From: Cryptomeria japonica
Taxonomy: Eukaryota > Streptophyta > Pinopsida > Cupressales > Cupressaceae
Direction of reading: 5' to 3'
Length of the DNA stretch: 64,000 nt
Assembly: GCF_030272615.1 (NCBI RefSeq)
Contig: NC_081408.1
Location: 342,263,793 to 342,327,792 of the forward strand
Below, one piece after another: positions 10,424 through 24,060 of this stretch. Position numbers and translations under genes: made by a program. Each line of letters starts with the position of its first letter. Positions within the stretch are counted from its first letter, which is position 1. The notes under the pieces were generated by a model. That model was not told where the DNA came from. It saw nothing but the letters and a program-made list of their open reading frames with translations, and ran no database searches.

Positions 10424-11696
10424 TGACTCTCTCTCTAAAGAAATGAAACTATATCAATATATGCTTTGTTTTGGAATGCAATACCAGATTCTTTGAAATA
10501 TTGATAGCACTTGAATTATCATAGTATATAACAATAGGCTCATGATAAATAACTCCTATATCCTTCAACATCTACTTCATCCAAATTACCTTAGTACAAT
10601 TGCTAGTAGTGACAATGTATTCATTCTCTATAGTAGATAAAGAAATAGAATTTTTCTTCTTACTTTCCCAAGAGACCAACTTCTTAACCAAAAGAATGCA
10701 CCACCTATAGTACTCTTCCAGTCATCAATATCACCTGCCCAATCTGCATCAGTAAAATCACTTAAGGTAAAGTCATCATTCTTAGAATACCACAAACCAA
10801 AATCAAATGTCCCTTTCAAATATCTGAATATCCTTTTTATAGAAGTAACATGAGATTCCTTAGGATCAGCTTGAAATCTAGCAACATGACACAACATTCA
10901 TTATATCAAGTCTAGTCTGAGTCAATTATAACAAAACACCAATCATAGATCTATATCTGGTCTGATTAGCTTTCGATGAATCATTATCTTTTGTCAAGTT
11001 ACATCTAGTCACCATAGGTGTACCAATAGGTTTAGAGTCCTCAAAACCAAATTTCTTCAACAATTCCTTCACATACTTAGATTGAGATATGAACATACCT
11101 TTATCCAATTGAGTAATTTGCAATCCCAGAAAGAATTTCATTTCACGAATCATAAACATCTCAAATTCATTCTGCATCTCTTCAACAAACTTCTTACATA
11201 GGCAATCATTTCCTCCAAAGATAATGTCATCAACAAAAACTTCAACAATAAAAATAATATTCTGATCAATCTTGAAATAAAAATTACTGTCAGTGGTACC
11301 TTTATTGAATCCAAGCTTCATCAAATACTTACCCAATATAGCATACCAGGCTCTAGGGGCTTTCTTTAATCCATACAATGCTTTCTTCAATTGGCAAACC
11401 ATGTCCTTTTCATCTGTCAACTAAAATCCATCTGGTTGCTCAATGTAGACTTCTTCTTCCAACTCACCATTAAGAAAGGTTGGTTTGACATCCATATGAT
11501 AAACCTTGAAATCTTAATGAGCAACATAGGCAATAAATAATCTAACATCTTCAATTCTAGCTACTAGAGCAAAAGTATCCTCATAATCAATTCCTTCCAT
11601 CTATGAATAACCTTTACAAACAAGTCTAGCTTTATTCCAAACAACTTCACCATGTTCATTCAACTTATTTGGGAATACTCTTTTAGTGTGGATTAT
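10424..11696 (-). pseudogene. Copia-1 pol: reverse transcriptase and most of RNase H
   Basis: Reading leftward: [34 protein letters not shown], then LKKALYGLKKAPRAWY and the catalytic FVDDIIFGG (the YVDD box as FVDD), QSKYVKELLKKFG, and the RNase H part with DADWAGDIDDWKSTIGG, SLSTIENEY and LHSKTKHI. The order is diagnostic of Ty1/Copia RT and RNase H. Stops near 11420, 10925 and 10560 and small shifts make it non-functional. Its N-terminus is cut at 11696 by the LTR-like block. Confidence 0.88.
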
Positions 11697-12682
11697 ATGA
11701 TGGAGGGAGGATGATTGCAAAATGACTATGTGTGGGTGGATTTGTCTATAGTGTGGATGCTAGGGATGATTTTCTAAGCACAATGGAGAAACATAATAGT
11801 GGATGGATATGAGATATGGAAATGAGAGGAGGAAACCCCATTTATAGATTTGAAAGGGCCAAAATGGAGGGCCTAGATTAATTTAAAATGGAGGGTGAGG
11901 ATTGAATGAAAGTTATGGGAAGGATTGAGAGGACATGGTGTGGAGACCAAGAGATTTTCCATAAAGGCATTTCTTTTCTCCACACTCCTCTAGGTGCATG
12001 GGGAAGAGATCCCTAGGCACATTGGAAGAATAAAAGAAATTTAAAATTCCTTGGGAAAGGACAAGGGGAATTTAAAATTCCAAAATAGAAGATTGCATAG
12101 GAAGAATAAAGAAGAAGAGGAATTTAAGATTCCTTGGGAAGAGAGGGCATGGGGATGTGCAAAGGATTTGAAATCCTTTGACATGACCAAAGTGGTTGCA
12201 TTTAAGGTTTGGAAGGTGAAAGAGGAAAGCCATTTATGGCAAAGAGTTGACTTGCTCCTAATCATGGTGATTAGGATTGTACAAATGATTAAGAGGGGAG
12301 ATTAGGTGTGTTTATGAGAGATTAGAAAGAAAGTGGATAAGTTAGGAGGATTTGACAAGAGGAGGGAGAATGAGTGGAGGAATTTAAAATTGAAGAATAA
12401 TGATAATCAAGCTTGTAGAAAAATTAATTAGGCTAAGCGAGGATTAGAAGAGATTATTTGTGGGAATCACATGACTTAAGTTAATTAATTAGAATTATTT
12501 AACTAAAAGAGGTTTAGAGGAATAAATGATTTAAAGGACTTTATAAGAATGGATAAATAATTAATTCATTGAGAAATTAATTAATTTTGAGAGGAACAAA
12601 GGGTAACATAATTAAATTAATTAATTATGTAGAAAGGATAAGTTAATTAAATAATTAATTTAATTAATTTTAGATGTCTACA
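11697..12682 (-). repeat. LTR-like block between two different Copia elements
   Basis: It starts TGTGGATTATATGATGG and ends GATGTCTACA, the same ending as the Gypsy-1 and Gypsy-3 LTRs. A TATA-like TCTATAAATGGGG is on the minus strand near 11850, and the right part is TTAATTAA-rich as in the other gypsy LTRs. No target duplication is visible and the flanks are two different Copia elements, so it is not a simple solo LTR. It probably marks a recombination or deletion junction. Confidence 0.5.
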
Positions 12683-13160
12683 CATGTAAATCTCCTCTTC
12701 AATATCCCTATGAATAAATGCACTCTTCACATCCATTTGATATACAACCCAACCATGAGTTGCAACAGTAGCAAGTGTCAAGCAAAAGGAGTTCATCTTA
12801 GCTGTGAGTATAAAGGTCTTTGTATAGTCAACACCAAGAACTTGTGAGAAACCTTTCACAACAAGTTGAACCTTATACTTATCCACACTACCATCTACTG
12901 AAAACTTAGTTCGATAGGTCCAGTTACATTTAACCATCGTTCTCCCCTTAGGGAGAGGTACTAACTCCCAAGTGTTGTTCCTCATTAAGGAGCTATACTC
13001 TTCCTCCATGGCTAAGTCCCACTTGGGAACTCCTGATGCTTCCTGAAAGGTCTTTGGATCAGAAGCTATAGCAATGTAATCATGTGGAAGCTCATGATGC
13101 TTTGATCAAGTCCTTTGAGTGTTGAAAGGATCCTCAACAAGAGAACACATTGAACCAGAA
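12683..13160 (-). pseudogene. Copia-2 reverse transcriptase, N-terminal part
   Basis: The minus strand encodes VPKWDLAMEEEYSSLMRNNTW, ELVPLPKGRTMVKCNWTYR and YQMDVKSAFIHRDIEEEIYM. This is the start of the Copia RT (RVT_2) domain up to the first catalytic block. It is a different sequence from the overlapping region of Copia-1, so it is not a duplicate of it. The domain stops abruptly at 12683. Confidence 0.88.
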
Positions 13161-13261
13161 GTCTGTCAAGCCCAACAAGGTCTTGGAGGAGATGAAGGAT
13201 GAGTTTCCTCAACTCCAAGTGGACCCTATGGAGGAGTGAGCCTGCGAGTTGGAGTTGAGGG

Positions 13262-13480
13262 CACTAACTCATTTCGGTGCATTTTCTTATGAAAATTTCT
13301 GATGAACTATGGGATTTTTTTGTTTTGTTGGATATTATGAGGTTAACTCTATCAATTTGTTATTTTTAAAAAAAACTTGCCTGACGTTCGTCAAAATTAC
13401 GACTGTTATTAATTTCATTGGAGTTACGACGAGTAGTTGTCAAAATTTCAACGAAAAACAAAAAAGTAAAAAAGTAAATT
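13262..13480 (+). repeat. Left terminal and subterminal region of the CACTA element
   Basis: The terminal CACTAAC is followed by subterminal copies of GACG/CGTC-type motifs (TGACGTTCGTCAAAATTACGA, TTACGACGAG). The right end has many similar TCGTCGG and TTCATCGA motifs. In En/Spm elements such subterminal repeats bind the TNPA protein. Confidence 0.6.
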
Positions 13481-13649
13481 AAAAAAATCCATAGGGCTAG
13501 TCAAGTAAAAAATATAAAAAATCATGCGGACAGTGTTTTCCTTACTTGCGACAACGTTTTGCTAGGTTTGTGAAGGTTATAGACCAAATTTTTTATAGTT
13601 CAATTTTATTGCCTGTGAAGAAAAATCATGTTAGATAATATTAGTCAAG

Positions 13650-15297
13650 AACAAGATAAGTAGACAATTACTAGATTGTGGTCTAGCTGAAAAAAAAGGT
13701 GATGGGAAATGTTATTGTCCCTGCAAAAATTGCAAGGGATTAAAGATGAGAAGACTTTTAATCACAACAGTTGAGAAACATTGTAAGAAGCATGCTCACA
13801 TTGAAGGGGGGCATGATTATTGTCCATTGGTAAGTTATTCATTATATGTGTTTATATTGATTGCATTTGTAAATGTTTATATCATTTTAACAATTTATAT
13901 ACATAAAAAATCACTTGATAATGAGATCATGATTATGGTTTATTTATGTTGATCATTATTATATAGGTGGGGTGCCCTAGGGCACATGATATGGACTACC
14001 ACAACCCGAAGAATGTGGTTTTCCAAGTGGAGGAACATGGAGGTGTGAATATTGAAGATGAAGATAATGATCCTATGGAAGAAGATGATCATGTGCCAAA
14101 AAACATAATTGAAGATGATGGTACAAATACATTGATCCATGACACATTTAGTACTGGTTCTACTCATCATGATGATCAAGATGACTTTGATGTTGTTCAT
14201 GATTTACCTGTACTTGAGAAGGCATACGAGCCCCTTTATGAAGGCCCCCAAATAACTCTTCTCTCTATTGTATTGTTGTTGGTGAACTTGAAGGTTATAA
14301 ATGATATTCCAACATAACAATCTCATGTATATTAAGGTATGTCATATATGTCATCTTTTTTCATCTATTTTTGTTTTTATTTCATCACTAGTAAATAAAG
14401 GGTGAAAATGTACCATTAATATTCTTTATATTAACAAATTATTTTTTCATTGTAGATTGATAGGTGAATTTTTGTTACCACCATCAAATATTCTACCTTG
14501 CTCATACTGAAAATTATCTGCCATTATGAAAGATATTGGAATGTAGTATCAAGCAATAGAGGCATGTCCCAATGATCATATTATATATCATAAACAACAT
14601 GAATTTGCAACAGAATGCCCTAAATGTCATATTAGTAGATATCGAACAAATCAACTAATAAAAAAGGTGCCTCGTAAGGTTCTTTGTTATATTCACATTA
14701 TTTAACGTATGCAATGATTATTTAGGTGCCAAAGCTTAGCGCAATTTATTGATTACCATGCATGGAATAGAAGTGGAGATGACATTCTTCGAATGCCTGT
14801 GAATGGTTCTGCATTTAGGGACATAGAGGAAAAATGGCCACACTTTAAAGAAGAACCTTGTAATCTCAGGCTTTCATTGGCAGCAAACCGTATCAATCCA
14901 TTTGGAGAGCTGAGATCTATTTACTCGGTATGGCCTATTTTTGTTATCAACAATAACATTCCTCCATGGATGTCAATAAAGAGGGAGCACATAATGTTGG
15001 TAATGATTGTTCCAGGTATTTTTTTCATCTAATAGTCATGTACATTAAATTATATATATTGCAGTAAATGGTTATAATAATTACGTAATTTTTTTTTCAT
15101 TCAACTAGGTAAGTACCAAGTTAAAGATATGAATGTATATATCGAGCATCTTATCGACGAGTTACTAGAGTTATGGAATGACATCACTATGTATGACGTC
15201 TCTAGACCAATAGGACAAAGACAATTTCAATTCCATGCAATTCTTGTAGGGACAATTCATGATGCCCTAGGGCTAACACATTTTTGTGGTATGTTAT
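13650..15297 (+). pseudogene. TNP2-like CACTA transposase, N-terminal half, several exons
   Basis: Exon 1 (to 13829, donor GTAAGT) encodes CYCPCKNCKGLKMRRL and a CCHC-like start. Exon 2 (about 13977-14330) is acidic and ends LEKAYEPLYEG. The next part gives EACPNDHIIYHKQHEFATEC, PKCHISRYRTNQ and KKVPRKVL. Then come HAWNRSGDDILRMPVNG, FRDIEEKWPHFKEEP, ANRINPFGELRSIYSVWP and INNNIPPWMSIKREHIML; a last exon reads VYIEHLIDELLELW. These are the ordered blocks of the TNP2 family (CpndC, NPFG..SvWPv, LPPwm, LidELkeLW). The DDE-containing C-terminal half is not found. Stops at about 14319, 14509 and elsewhere mark decay. Confidence 0.85.
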
Positions 15298-17277
<1,980 letters not shown>

Positions 17278-17352
17278 CATATTAGTGAAATAGTGCATAA
17301 GATATATTCAACATAGCTTGGAAATGTTCATTTGGATCACAAATTCTCTAAT
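17278..17352 (-). pseudogene. PPR-derived fragment, inverted copy
   Basis: The complement (AAGCTATGTTGAATATATCT and flanks) matches 23752-23826 closely. At the right-hand copy the same sequence runs straight into a recognisable pentatricopeptide (PPR) motif, so this is the inverted counterpart of its upstream part. The two copies bracket 6.4 kb. Confidence 0.55.
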
Positions 17353-17700
17353 TACATATAGAAATGTTTAATATCCCATAGGTCAATTTCAAAATTTTAA
17401 AGGTATAATATTCCATATAATATCCCATATCTTGGCAATGTTTACTTATAATTGCATATAGAAATGGATAATATCCCATATGTTAATTTCAATTTCATAG
17501 TAAAATACTTCAAATTACTATGCAAAGAAAACGACTTCAAAATACTTCATTCCCGCAAGAAAAGTAGAAGACTTCATTTGCACATGCAGGAGCTCGATCA
17601 AGAAGAGGAGATTCATAGGAAGAGTGACAAAAGTAGCGAACTGTTTGAAAAAAGGAGTTCAATCAGGAAGAGGAGATTCACAAGATGAGAGATGGTGGTG
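17353..17700. repeat. Short duplicated AT-rich segment
   Basis: Two related stretches containing CATATAGAAATG(T/G)(T/A)TAATATCCCATA lie at about 17355-17400 and 17455-17500. The remainder to 17700 is Lys/Arg-rich when translated but has no supported gene. Confidence 0.45.
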
Positions 17701-18089
17701 AATAAAGAACCCGATCAGAATTAGTTGAGCAAGGGATAGTTCAGATCAAATTGCACTGCATTGAACCCCAAGGTGGCTATATCTTTGATTGGGTGGCCTA
17801 TTTTTGATGCTGGCAAGTGAGATGGTGAAGATAGGCTAATTAGTTTACAGGTGAGCCATCACTTAGCTTCATCTTATGTGCATCTCAAACATTTTCAGAT
17901 TTGCCTAGCTATTATTTTCTAGGTATTGTTTCATGGGCATCCCATAGATGCATTTTTAGGGTACTGAGAAACACATGACATGGAGGCTATTGTTTGGGTT
18001 AGCACTGTTGGTTTTAAGAGGTTGTTTCTGATCATAGTTTCTGTCTGATTGGAAGAAAAATTTAAATTGACCTTAAATCGATAACCCCA

Positions 18090-18362
18090 TTACATCAATT
18101 GAGAAGAATAAAAAGTAGGGCTATTGTCACATACGAGGGTGAACGACATAGAAAACTTGGTTACAATGTTATCTTCGGTAAATGTGATGACCATGTATGT
18201 GATACCAATTTTACAAGTTATAGCTTCTATCCAATGTGTGTAGTATTTAGTTGTCATCAATAAAAAATTGTGACCTGCAAAACTTTGGGTTAATGACACT
18301 AATGAAATATAATACCCATTAGGCATTACACCAAATAGGTGTCCAATTCTATGATCAAACAT
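18090..18362 (-). pseudogene. Ty3/gypsy integrase core fragment
   Basis: The minus strand encodes GHNFLLMTTKYYTHWIEAI, then FTEDNIVTKFSMSFTLVCDN and SPTFYSSQ. This aligns with the gypsy integrase core (GHKYILVATDYFTKWVEA ... VCDNGPAF), including the second catalytic Asp in VCDN. Only about 90 codons remain. It is downstream of, and on the same strand as, the unknown gene at 19160-22307, so the two might once have belonged to one element. Confidence 0.7.
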
Positions 18363-18900
18363 TAGCTAAGTCTATGAAGTAGCTAAGATCAAAATTTATC
18401 AGAATGAGATCCATTTATTGTTAGGAATTTAGTAAAAGTGGAATCCATTTTGATTGTTGGATCTCTATTTGATAAATTTTGATGTTAGCTACTTCATAGA
18501 CTTATCTAATCTTTGATATAAAGAGTAAATAAAATGGAGTTTAACCCATGAATTATAGAAAATAGATTTTATTTTTAAATTCATACTGTTGATTACAAGG
18601 CAAATATTCATTAACTTTTTAAAAGGGTTGTCACCAAATACACCAAATAGTTGTATAAGTCTAAGATCAAACATTAGCTAAGTCTATGAAGTAGCTATGA
18701 TCAAAATTTATCTGAATGATATCCATATATTGTTAGGAATTTGGTAAAAGTGGAAGCCATTTTGATTGTTGGTGACTGCCCTTTTAAAAAGTTAAATGGA
18801 TATTTGCCTATGTAATCAGCAATATGAATATAAACAACAAAATCTATTTTCTACAATTAAAGGTTTAAACTCTATTTTATTTACTCTCTATATCTCTATG
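18355..18900. repeat. Cluster of nested inverted and direct repeats
   Basis: CATTAGCTAAGTCTATGAAG with its downstream sequence occurs at about 18360 and 18673 in direct orientation, and inverted at about 18470-18512. A second pair is inverted: 18530-18620 (TAGATTTTATTTTTAAATTC...CTTTTTAAAAGGG) with 18780-18890. Together they can fold into a branched stem. No ORF here is supported. Confidence 0.7.
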
Positions 18901-19159
18901 CTATGGAAATGACCTTAAATTTATTAAAAAAATTAGTTTGTGTCTATAGATATAACGCATTGCAATTGTGTAATATGACTTGAAAAACTTTCTAAAATAT
19001 TGAACTAACCCTACAAAACTCTTTGTCTCAATCACAATGAAATTCTTGGATCACTTCAAAATGGCTTTCACTTTTACCATTTGTATGTTAACTTTTTTAT
19101 CGTAATTGTTTATAAAGCTAGTAACAAGGCTTTCATCATAATTGTTTATAAAGCTAGTA

Positions 19160-22100
19160 ATCAATCTAACTAAGACTAATCAATGTCTTAACATTAGATT
19201 AATTTTGTTGATTTGTTCAACATATGCTTGTTCTTTGTGTGTGACACATTTGGTGAGTAGTTTCTTCATCATGTATTCTTGGGCATATAGTTCATCAGTG
19301 ATTTTGGAAACTTGCGGTGCCAATTATTCATCCTCTTTGATCTTCGATACTCTACACTCTAAAATTATGCCCAATTCAGGCTTGAATTGCTCCATTGTCA
19401 AGAGCTCGCCACCACTCATCAGATTCAGAAGATCTTCTACATTCTCAAACTTATCCACATCACTTTTCAATAATTTATAGTAATGATCATGAGTAACAAT
19501 CATCTCCTCAGCCACTGGCCCTGCTTTATCACACAACCTCTCCTTCAATGTCATATGGTTATCCAAGCTTGTGAAAGTGGCTTTGTATGTGAACCAGAAT
19601 GGAGTAGCCTAAGAATTCATTGCATCAATATAGTGCTTGAGTATCCCTATTATCAATGCGTGTACATCAAAATCTTTCTTCTCATTTGCCTCGTTCATTT
19701 TCTTCTCAAACTTTTCTGCTTTGTATTTCCAATATATGGCATCTTGAGATGCAAGCACGATCCTCTACTCTTCCTCATAATCAATAGGTCATTTTGCTAT
19801 TGCAGTCCTCTTATCCTTTTGCAATTGAGTGGCTATCTCTTGCCACTTTTTTATTTCTTCAACCTGTGCACAATATGCATCCTTGTAGTGAATCATTTCT
19901 CTTGTGACAAATCTCACCTGATCTACATTTAGTCTAGCCACATCTAAATTTAACATTACAGTCTCCATGGGATTATTCATCCCAACCTGTTGAATAGTCA
20001 ATGTGGCAAATAGCTCATCTAGATCAATCAGAAGGGGCCTTTTGTCTCGAGGGTATACAACCCATTGCAATAATGCCTTTTTCCTAGGATCATATCTAGA
20101 TATAGTATACACATCAATATTTTCAGGCAATTTTTGAAGTTCTCTTTACCAACTGATTTGGCATATGTGTCAAACATTAATGCACACTTCATATTCCAAC
20201 CAGGATATATGATCATGCTAGCATCTTTTAGCATTTTTCTCCATTTGGCTAGAGTTATTGTCTTCATTTCCTCATCAATGGACTCTTGAAGCTTATTTAA
20301 AGCTTCTTCAGTGATGTCTTCTCTTCCTTCAATCCTCAACTACTTTTCTTTATGATGATGTATAAATGTCTGAAATTCGGGGGTTTGGATGAATTTATCA
20401 TCCAAAACAAAGTTGTCATAATCATCAATTCTCTCATTTAAAATTTCATATTCCGGAGGCTCAACAAGAATTTCATTTTCTCCCTCTCCCTCAGTGGCCT
20501 CTATTGGAACCTCATCGTGCCTCTCATGGGCTCTGGAATCAGGTGACAAATGATCAAGAGGAACCTCTATACTTGGTTCAAATGGATTGTGCAGAAGAGT
20601 CTTTTCAAGGATTCCTTCAAGGATTTCTTGTCTTAGATCCATAAGTTTCTCTACTTTAGCCAGTGGTTCTATGATATGTTCAAGATCATGTTTGATCATA
20701 TCCCTAACAAGCTTCCAATTTTATGCACTCATCACTTTATTATATAGCTCCATCTTCTGTGATGCCTCCTTCCTTTCCAAATTTCTAATGGAATCTTCTT
20801 TTAACAGAGGGACATGCTCATAACCCTTGAGCCCTTGTAAATTTCTAGCCTTTTGAATATAGCCTCCAAAGTCAAATTGGACCCTTGCATCAGTAGGTGA
20901 CAATGAAAAGTATTTCATCTTCTTACCAATAAGTTCATAACTTTTTGTAATCTTTAGAACAAAATCTCCAAAATATAAATAACATGGTAGGAAGGATTGC
21001 TTGCCTCTTGATCTTAGATGCAAATGGTTGGACTCATGCATCTACCTAATAATCTCCAAGTAAGCAATTTTTTTTGGGGATTGTTTTAGGTAGTACATTG
21101 GGTGCTCCTCCAAATCCACAGACCCTAATTTGAGTATGGGTCTCAAATAAATGCCAATCTTTCCAATTGTGATCAATTTACAACTCTGGATTGAAGTATT
21201 TAGGTCTCAAAAACTTCTTGATTTCAAGAGAAAGTGAAAATCTTCATCATAGCCTAACAAACCCATTAGTGGTTTCACAAATTGATCTTCATCGCAAAAA
21301 TATTGACAATTGGCATAACATTGACCCCATACTGAAAGCCATAACTGCATCGGCTTCTTCATTCCTTGCTTATTATACATATGTCTGGGTAAATCATCTC
21401 CCCATAAGCTATTTTCATCTCCAAGAAACAATAACATATGCATCAACAGTGAATAATGTGTGAATGCAATTTGATTGGCATCCTCTTTTATCTTTTCAAG
21501 GTCATGATTCATCTTATCAGCAATGAAGGAAGCATAATCAAATCCCTCGAGGTCCTTGGACTGTGCATCAACAACAAGGACCATTAGTGCAATGTCCATA
21601 CATGGGAGTGCCTCAACTCCAAGGACCCATCCTTTGGAGTAATAGGTATATTTAATGTGTGGTCTAAATTGGTTCACAGTAAAGGGAGCCTGATCAGTAT
21701 CCTTAAATGTCTTGGGTTTCTTTCCCTTTTCCCTCTTTCTTTGGAAAAGCAATCTCCACTCCTTGTATACGCTCTCAAGAGATGTGTACTCATGTTTTAT
21801 CTTCCTAAGGTCAATGGTTGTCTCATATCCCCACTCAAAACCAAACACCCTCTCAATGACATATTTTTTAATTGGCAACAGGGGTTCACCAAACCTATCA
21901 TATATTGTTTTTGTATTAACATCATACTTCTCAGCTAAAGCTCTCATCAATTTAGGGATATTAAAGATGTTTGGGACCACTAGCCTTCCTATACTCAGAT
22001 TTCATGGATTGCATACAGTCTCAGGACTGTCTTTCCTCTTAAAATGGAACATGAACAAGTCATATCCCCTCCATCCAGACATCCCCTAGATGCTCATAAT

Positions 22101-22307
22101 TATCTTCAAACCCCTCTTCCTCAGATTTACATTTCTGGATTTTAAACTAGAGGCGAGGCATTGGTCTAACAAGTCTTGATTTAATGACCTTCCCTCTTTC
22201 TTTTGCGTTTTTCTCTTATTAGTCTCACTGGAGTCAGCAAGTGACGGATTTTTTGGTTTTCTACCCCTGGAAGGCCTAGTTGTCAAAGATGATTCCATAA
22301 TGTGCAA
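19160..22307 (-). pseudogene. Large unidentified gene, about 1000 codons, transposon-associated
   Basis: A colinear series of frames on the minus strand is interrupted by only a few stops or shifts. The N-terminus (from 22307) is basic (RPSRGRKPKNPS, KRKTQKKEGR), like a nuclear signal. Next is a globular block of 257 codons (21980-21207) with FNIPKLMRALAEKYDVNTK, RFGEPLLPIKKYVIERVFGF, HIKYTYYSKGWVLGVEALP and ADKMNHDLEKIKEDANQIAF. Then come a block ending KMELYNKVMSA, an acidic linker (EGEGENEILVEPPEYEI), a block with ALLQWVVYPRDKRPLL, and a coiled-coil C-terminus. The layout loosely resembles proteins described as putative plant transposon proteins, but I cannot assign a family. Upstream is TCGATGA-rich DNA; downstream is a gypsy integrase scrap. 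Confidence 0.55.
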
Positions 22308-22539
22308 ATATGGAGTAAAATAAGTGTTAGCAGGCTTGCAAAATAATTCTAGCTTCGGATTTGAATTCTCCTTGTGCTTTATCCTTCTCCAAGTTGTTGA
22401 ACTTTATGTCTCTGCAAATTCCACATGAGCTTTTCTCCCTCTGCAATGACTTCTTCTCTATGTTTTGAATTTCAATGCAAAAATGACTGATGTGCTCGTG
22501 GCAGTAAATTTCACCAAGTTGAGTTCCTTAATGATACAC

Positions 22540-23480
22540 TAGCTTCGATGAGTGCTACTCGTGTGAGCATTAATCCTCAATAATTATTGAAATTATTTTA
22601 AATGTCATTTCATCTTCTTTTCTATGATTTCCACCATGTCGATGACCTTTGATATGCCTTCATCGAAATCCTAATTCTTATCGAAATGGGTTCTCTATTT
22701 CTGGTCATCGATAAGATTTTCTTCTTCTATGAAACTTTGTTACATTTTATCGAAACCCTAAGTCTCATCAAACACATGGCTTTAACTTTTGTTAGCACTC
22801 TATCTCTTCAATGAGAGTGTCCACTTTGATGATGTGTATTTGATCATCTTCGCCAGTGGCTTTCTTATCGAGGAAAGGCCCTTGATGATATCTGTGACTT
22901 CGATAATTTAATTTTCCTCTTTATTGCTCTATAGTTTTCCTCGCCATCGTTGATGTTATTTCGATGAAGATTTTTCCTTCAGTGATAGTTTTTTCCTTTT
23001 TATTGAATCTCTTTATGCTATTGAAGTCCTTTTATGGAGTACTCCCTTCGATGATTATTAGCCTAGTGATCACTTATCATTGAGTTTCATCGAGACTGTA
23101 TTCTCTTTGAGGCCGTTGTAGTGGGGACCACATCTTGTAAGGTTCTTTGTCGATGAACCTTTCCCCTTCGATAACATTCCTTTGAGTTTTATCATGGCTT
23201 ATTCTTTTATCAAAGTTGAAAATAGAAGCTACTTAATACTCTTCAATGATGTTTTGCCCCTCGATAATGTTAATTCCCTCCTCATCGCATATCGGAGTTC
23301 ATCAATGCTTTATGTTAGGCCACCCTGCAAGCGAAGTTCTCTTTGATGATATGTATTATGTCAATGAATATTTGAATACTTTTATTGAAGGTGCTTATCT
23401 CATCAAAACATGTTGACCTCGATGATTTCTATGACCTCGATGATGTTCGATCCCGGATGCTAGATATCTTAACTTTGATC
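22540..23480. repeat. Degenerate TCGATGA/TCATCGA-rich block upstream of the unknown gene
   Basis: Over about 900 bp the motifs TCGATGAT, TTCGATGA, ATCGAAA and CATCGA recur every 20-50 bp in both orientations, far above the background of this AT-rich window. No long frame crosses it. It lies where the promoter or leader of the minus-strand gene would be. Confidence 0.55.
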
Positions 23481-23751
23481 GAAGACTGACAATATGAAGT
23501 CATATGAGTAGATATTAAAGGCTTATTTGTGTTTGACTTAGGGGCTATATTAATTTTTATAAGGTGAAAATCAATGCTTGGATGTTAGCTTTAATACTGA
23601 TGGTTTAATTTATGGGGCTGCAAATTTTAAAAATTTGAAGTCCCAACACATCTAAAGGAGTCAGTCATGGATGCATATGAATTGTCATTATGTTTTCCTA
23701 GATTTCAAGTGTTTGGAAGGTATATTAGTAAGTTTCATTACTTTCATGCCA

Positions 23752-24060
23752 TGTTAGAGAATTTGTGTTCTGAATAAACATTGCCAAGCTATGTTGAATA
23801 TATCTTTTGCACTATTTCACTAATATAAGAAATGTATGAAAAATGTGGTAGCATAGACAAGGCTGTGAACTATCAGAAAAAATGCCTTAAAGAAATGCGG
23901 TCTCATGGTGATGGAATGCAATGATGGTGATGGAATGCCATGACAATCAATTTACTATGGATTGTCATGGCATTCCATCACCATGAGACCACATTTATTT
24001 GAGGCATTTTTTCAAATAGTTCGTTGCCTTGTCTATGCTATTGCTTGCTACTATGCTTTG
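23752..24060 (+). pseudogene. PPR-gene fragment arranged as an inverted repeat
   Basis: From 23830 the plus strand encodes MYEKCGSIDKA, a classic start of a plant pentatricopeptide repeat (consensus MYAKCGSIDKA), followed by sequence derived from ELFEKMP..NVVSWNAM. From 23959 to 24048 nearly the same sequence returns in inverted orientation. Frameshifts prevent any protein. PPR proteins bind organellar RNA; this scrap cannot do so. Confidence 0.7.
23845..24048. repeat. Near-perfect hairpin (arms about 90-100 bp, loop about 10 bp)
   Basis: Left arm 23845-23948 and right arm 23959-24048 are inverted copies. The tip reads CCATGACAATC / GATTGTCATGG around AATTTACTAT. The left arm carries a small extra duplication (GGTGATGGAATGC twice). 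Both arms derive from the same PPR motif. Confidence 0.85.

Larger units (their letters stand above)
3248..11696 (-). mobile_element. Copia-1: truncated Ty1/Copia element, split by a DNA transposon
   Basis: On the minus strand the order is reverse transcriptase (to 11696), RNase H (10897-10424, resuming at 5062), polypurine tract (4597-4583) and 3' LTR (4582-3248). Gag, protease, integrase and 5' LTR are missing; sequence homologous to pol stops at 11696 beside an LTR-like block. A TIR transposon (5073-10413) sits in the RNase H part. The element cannot move by itself. Confidence 0.8.
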
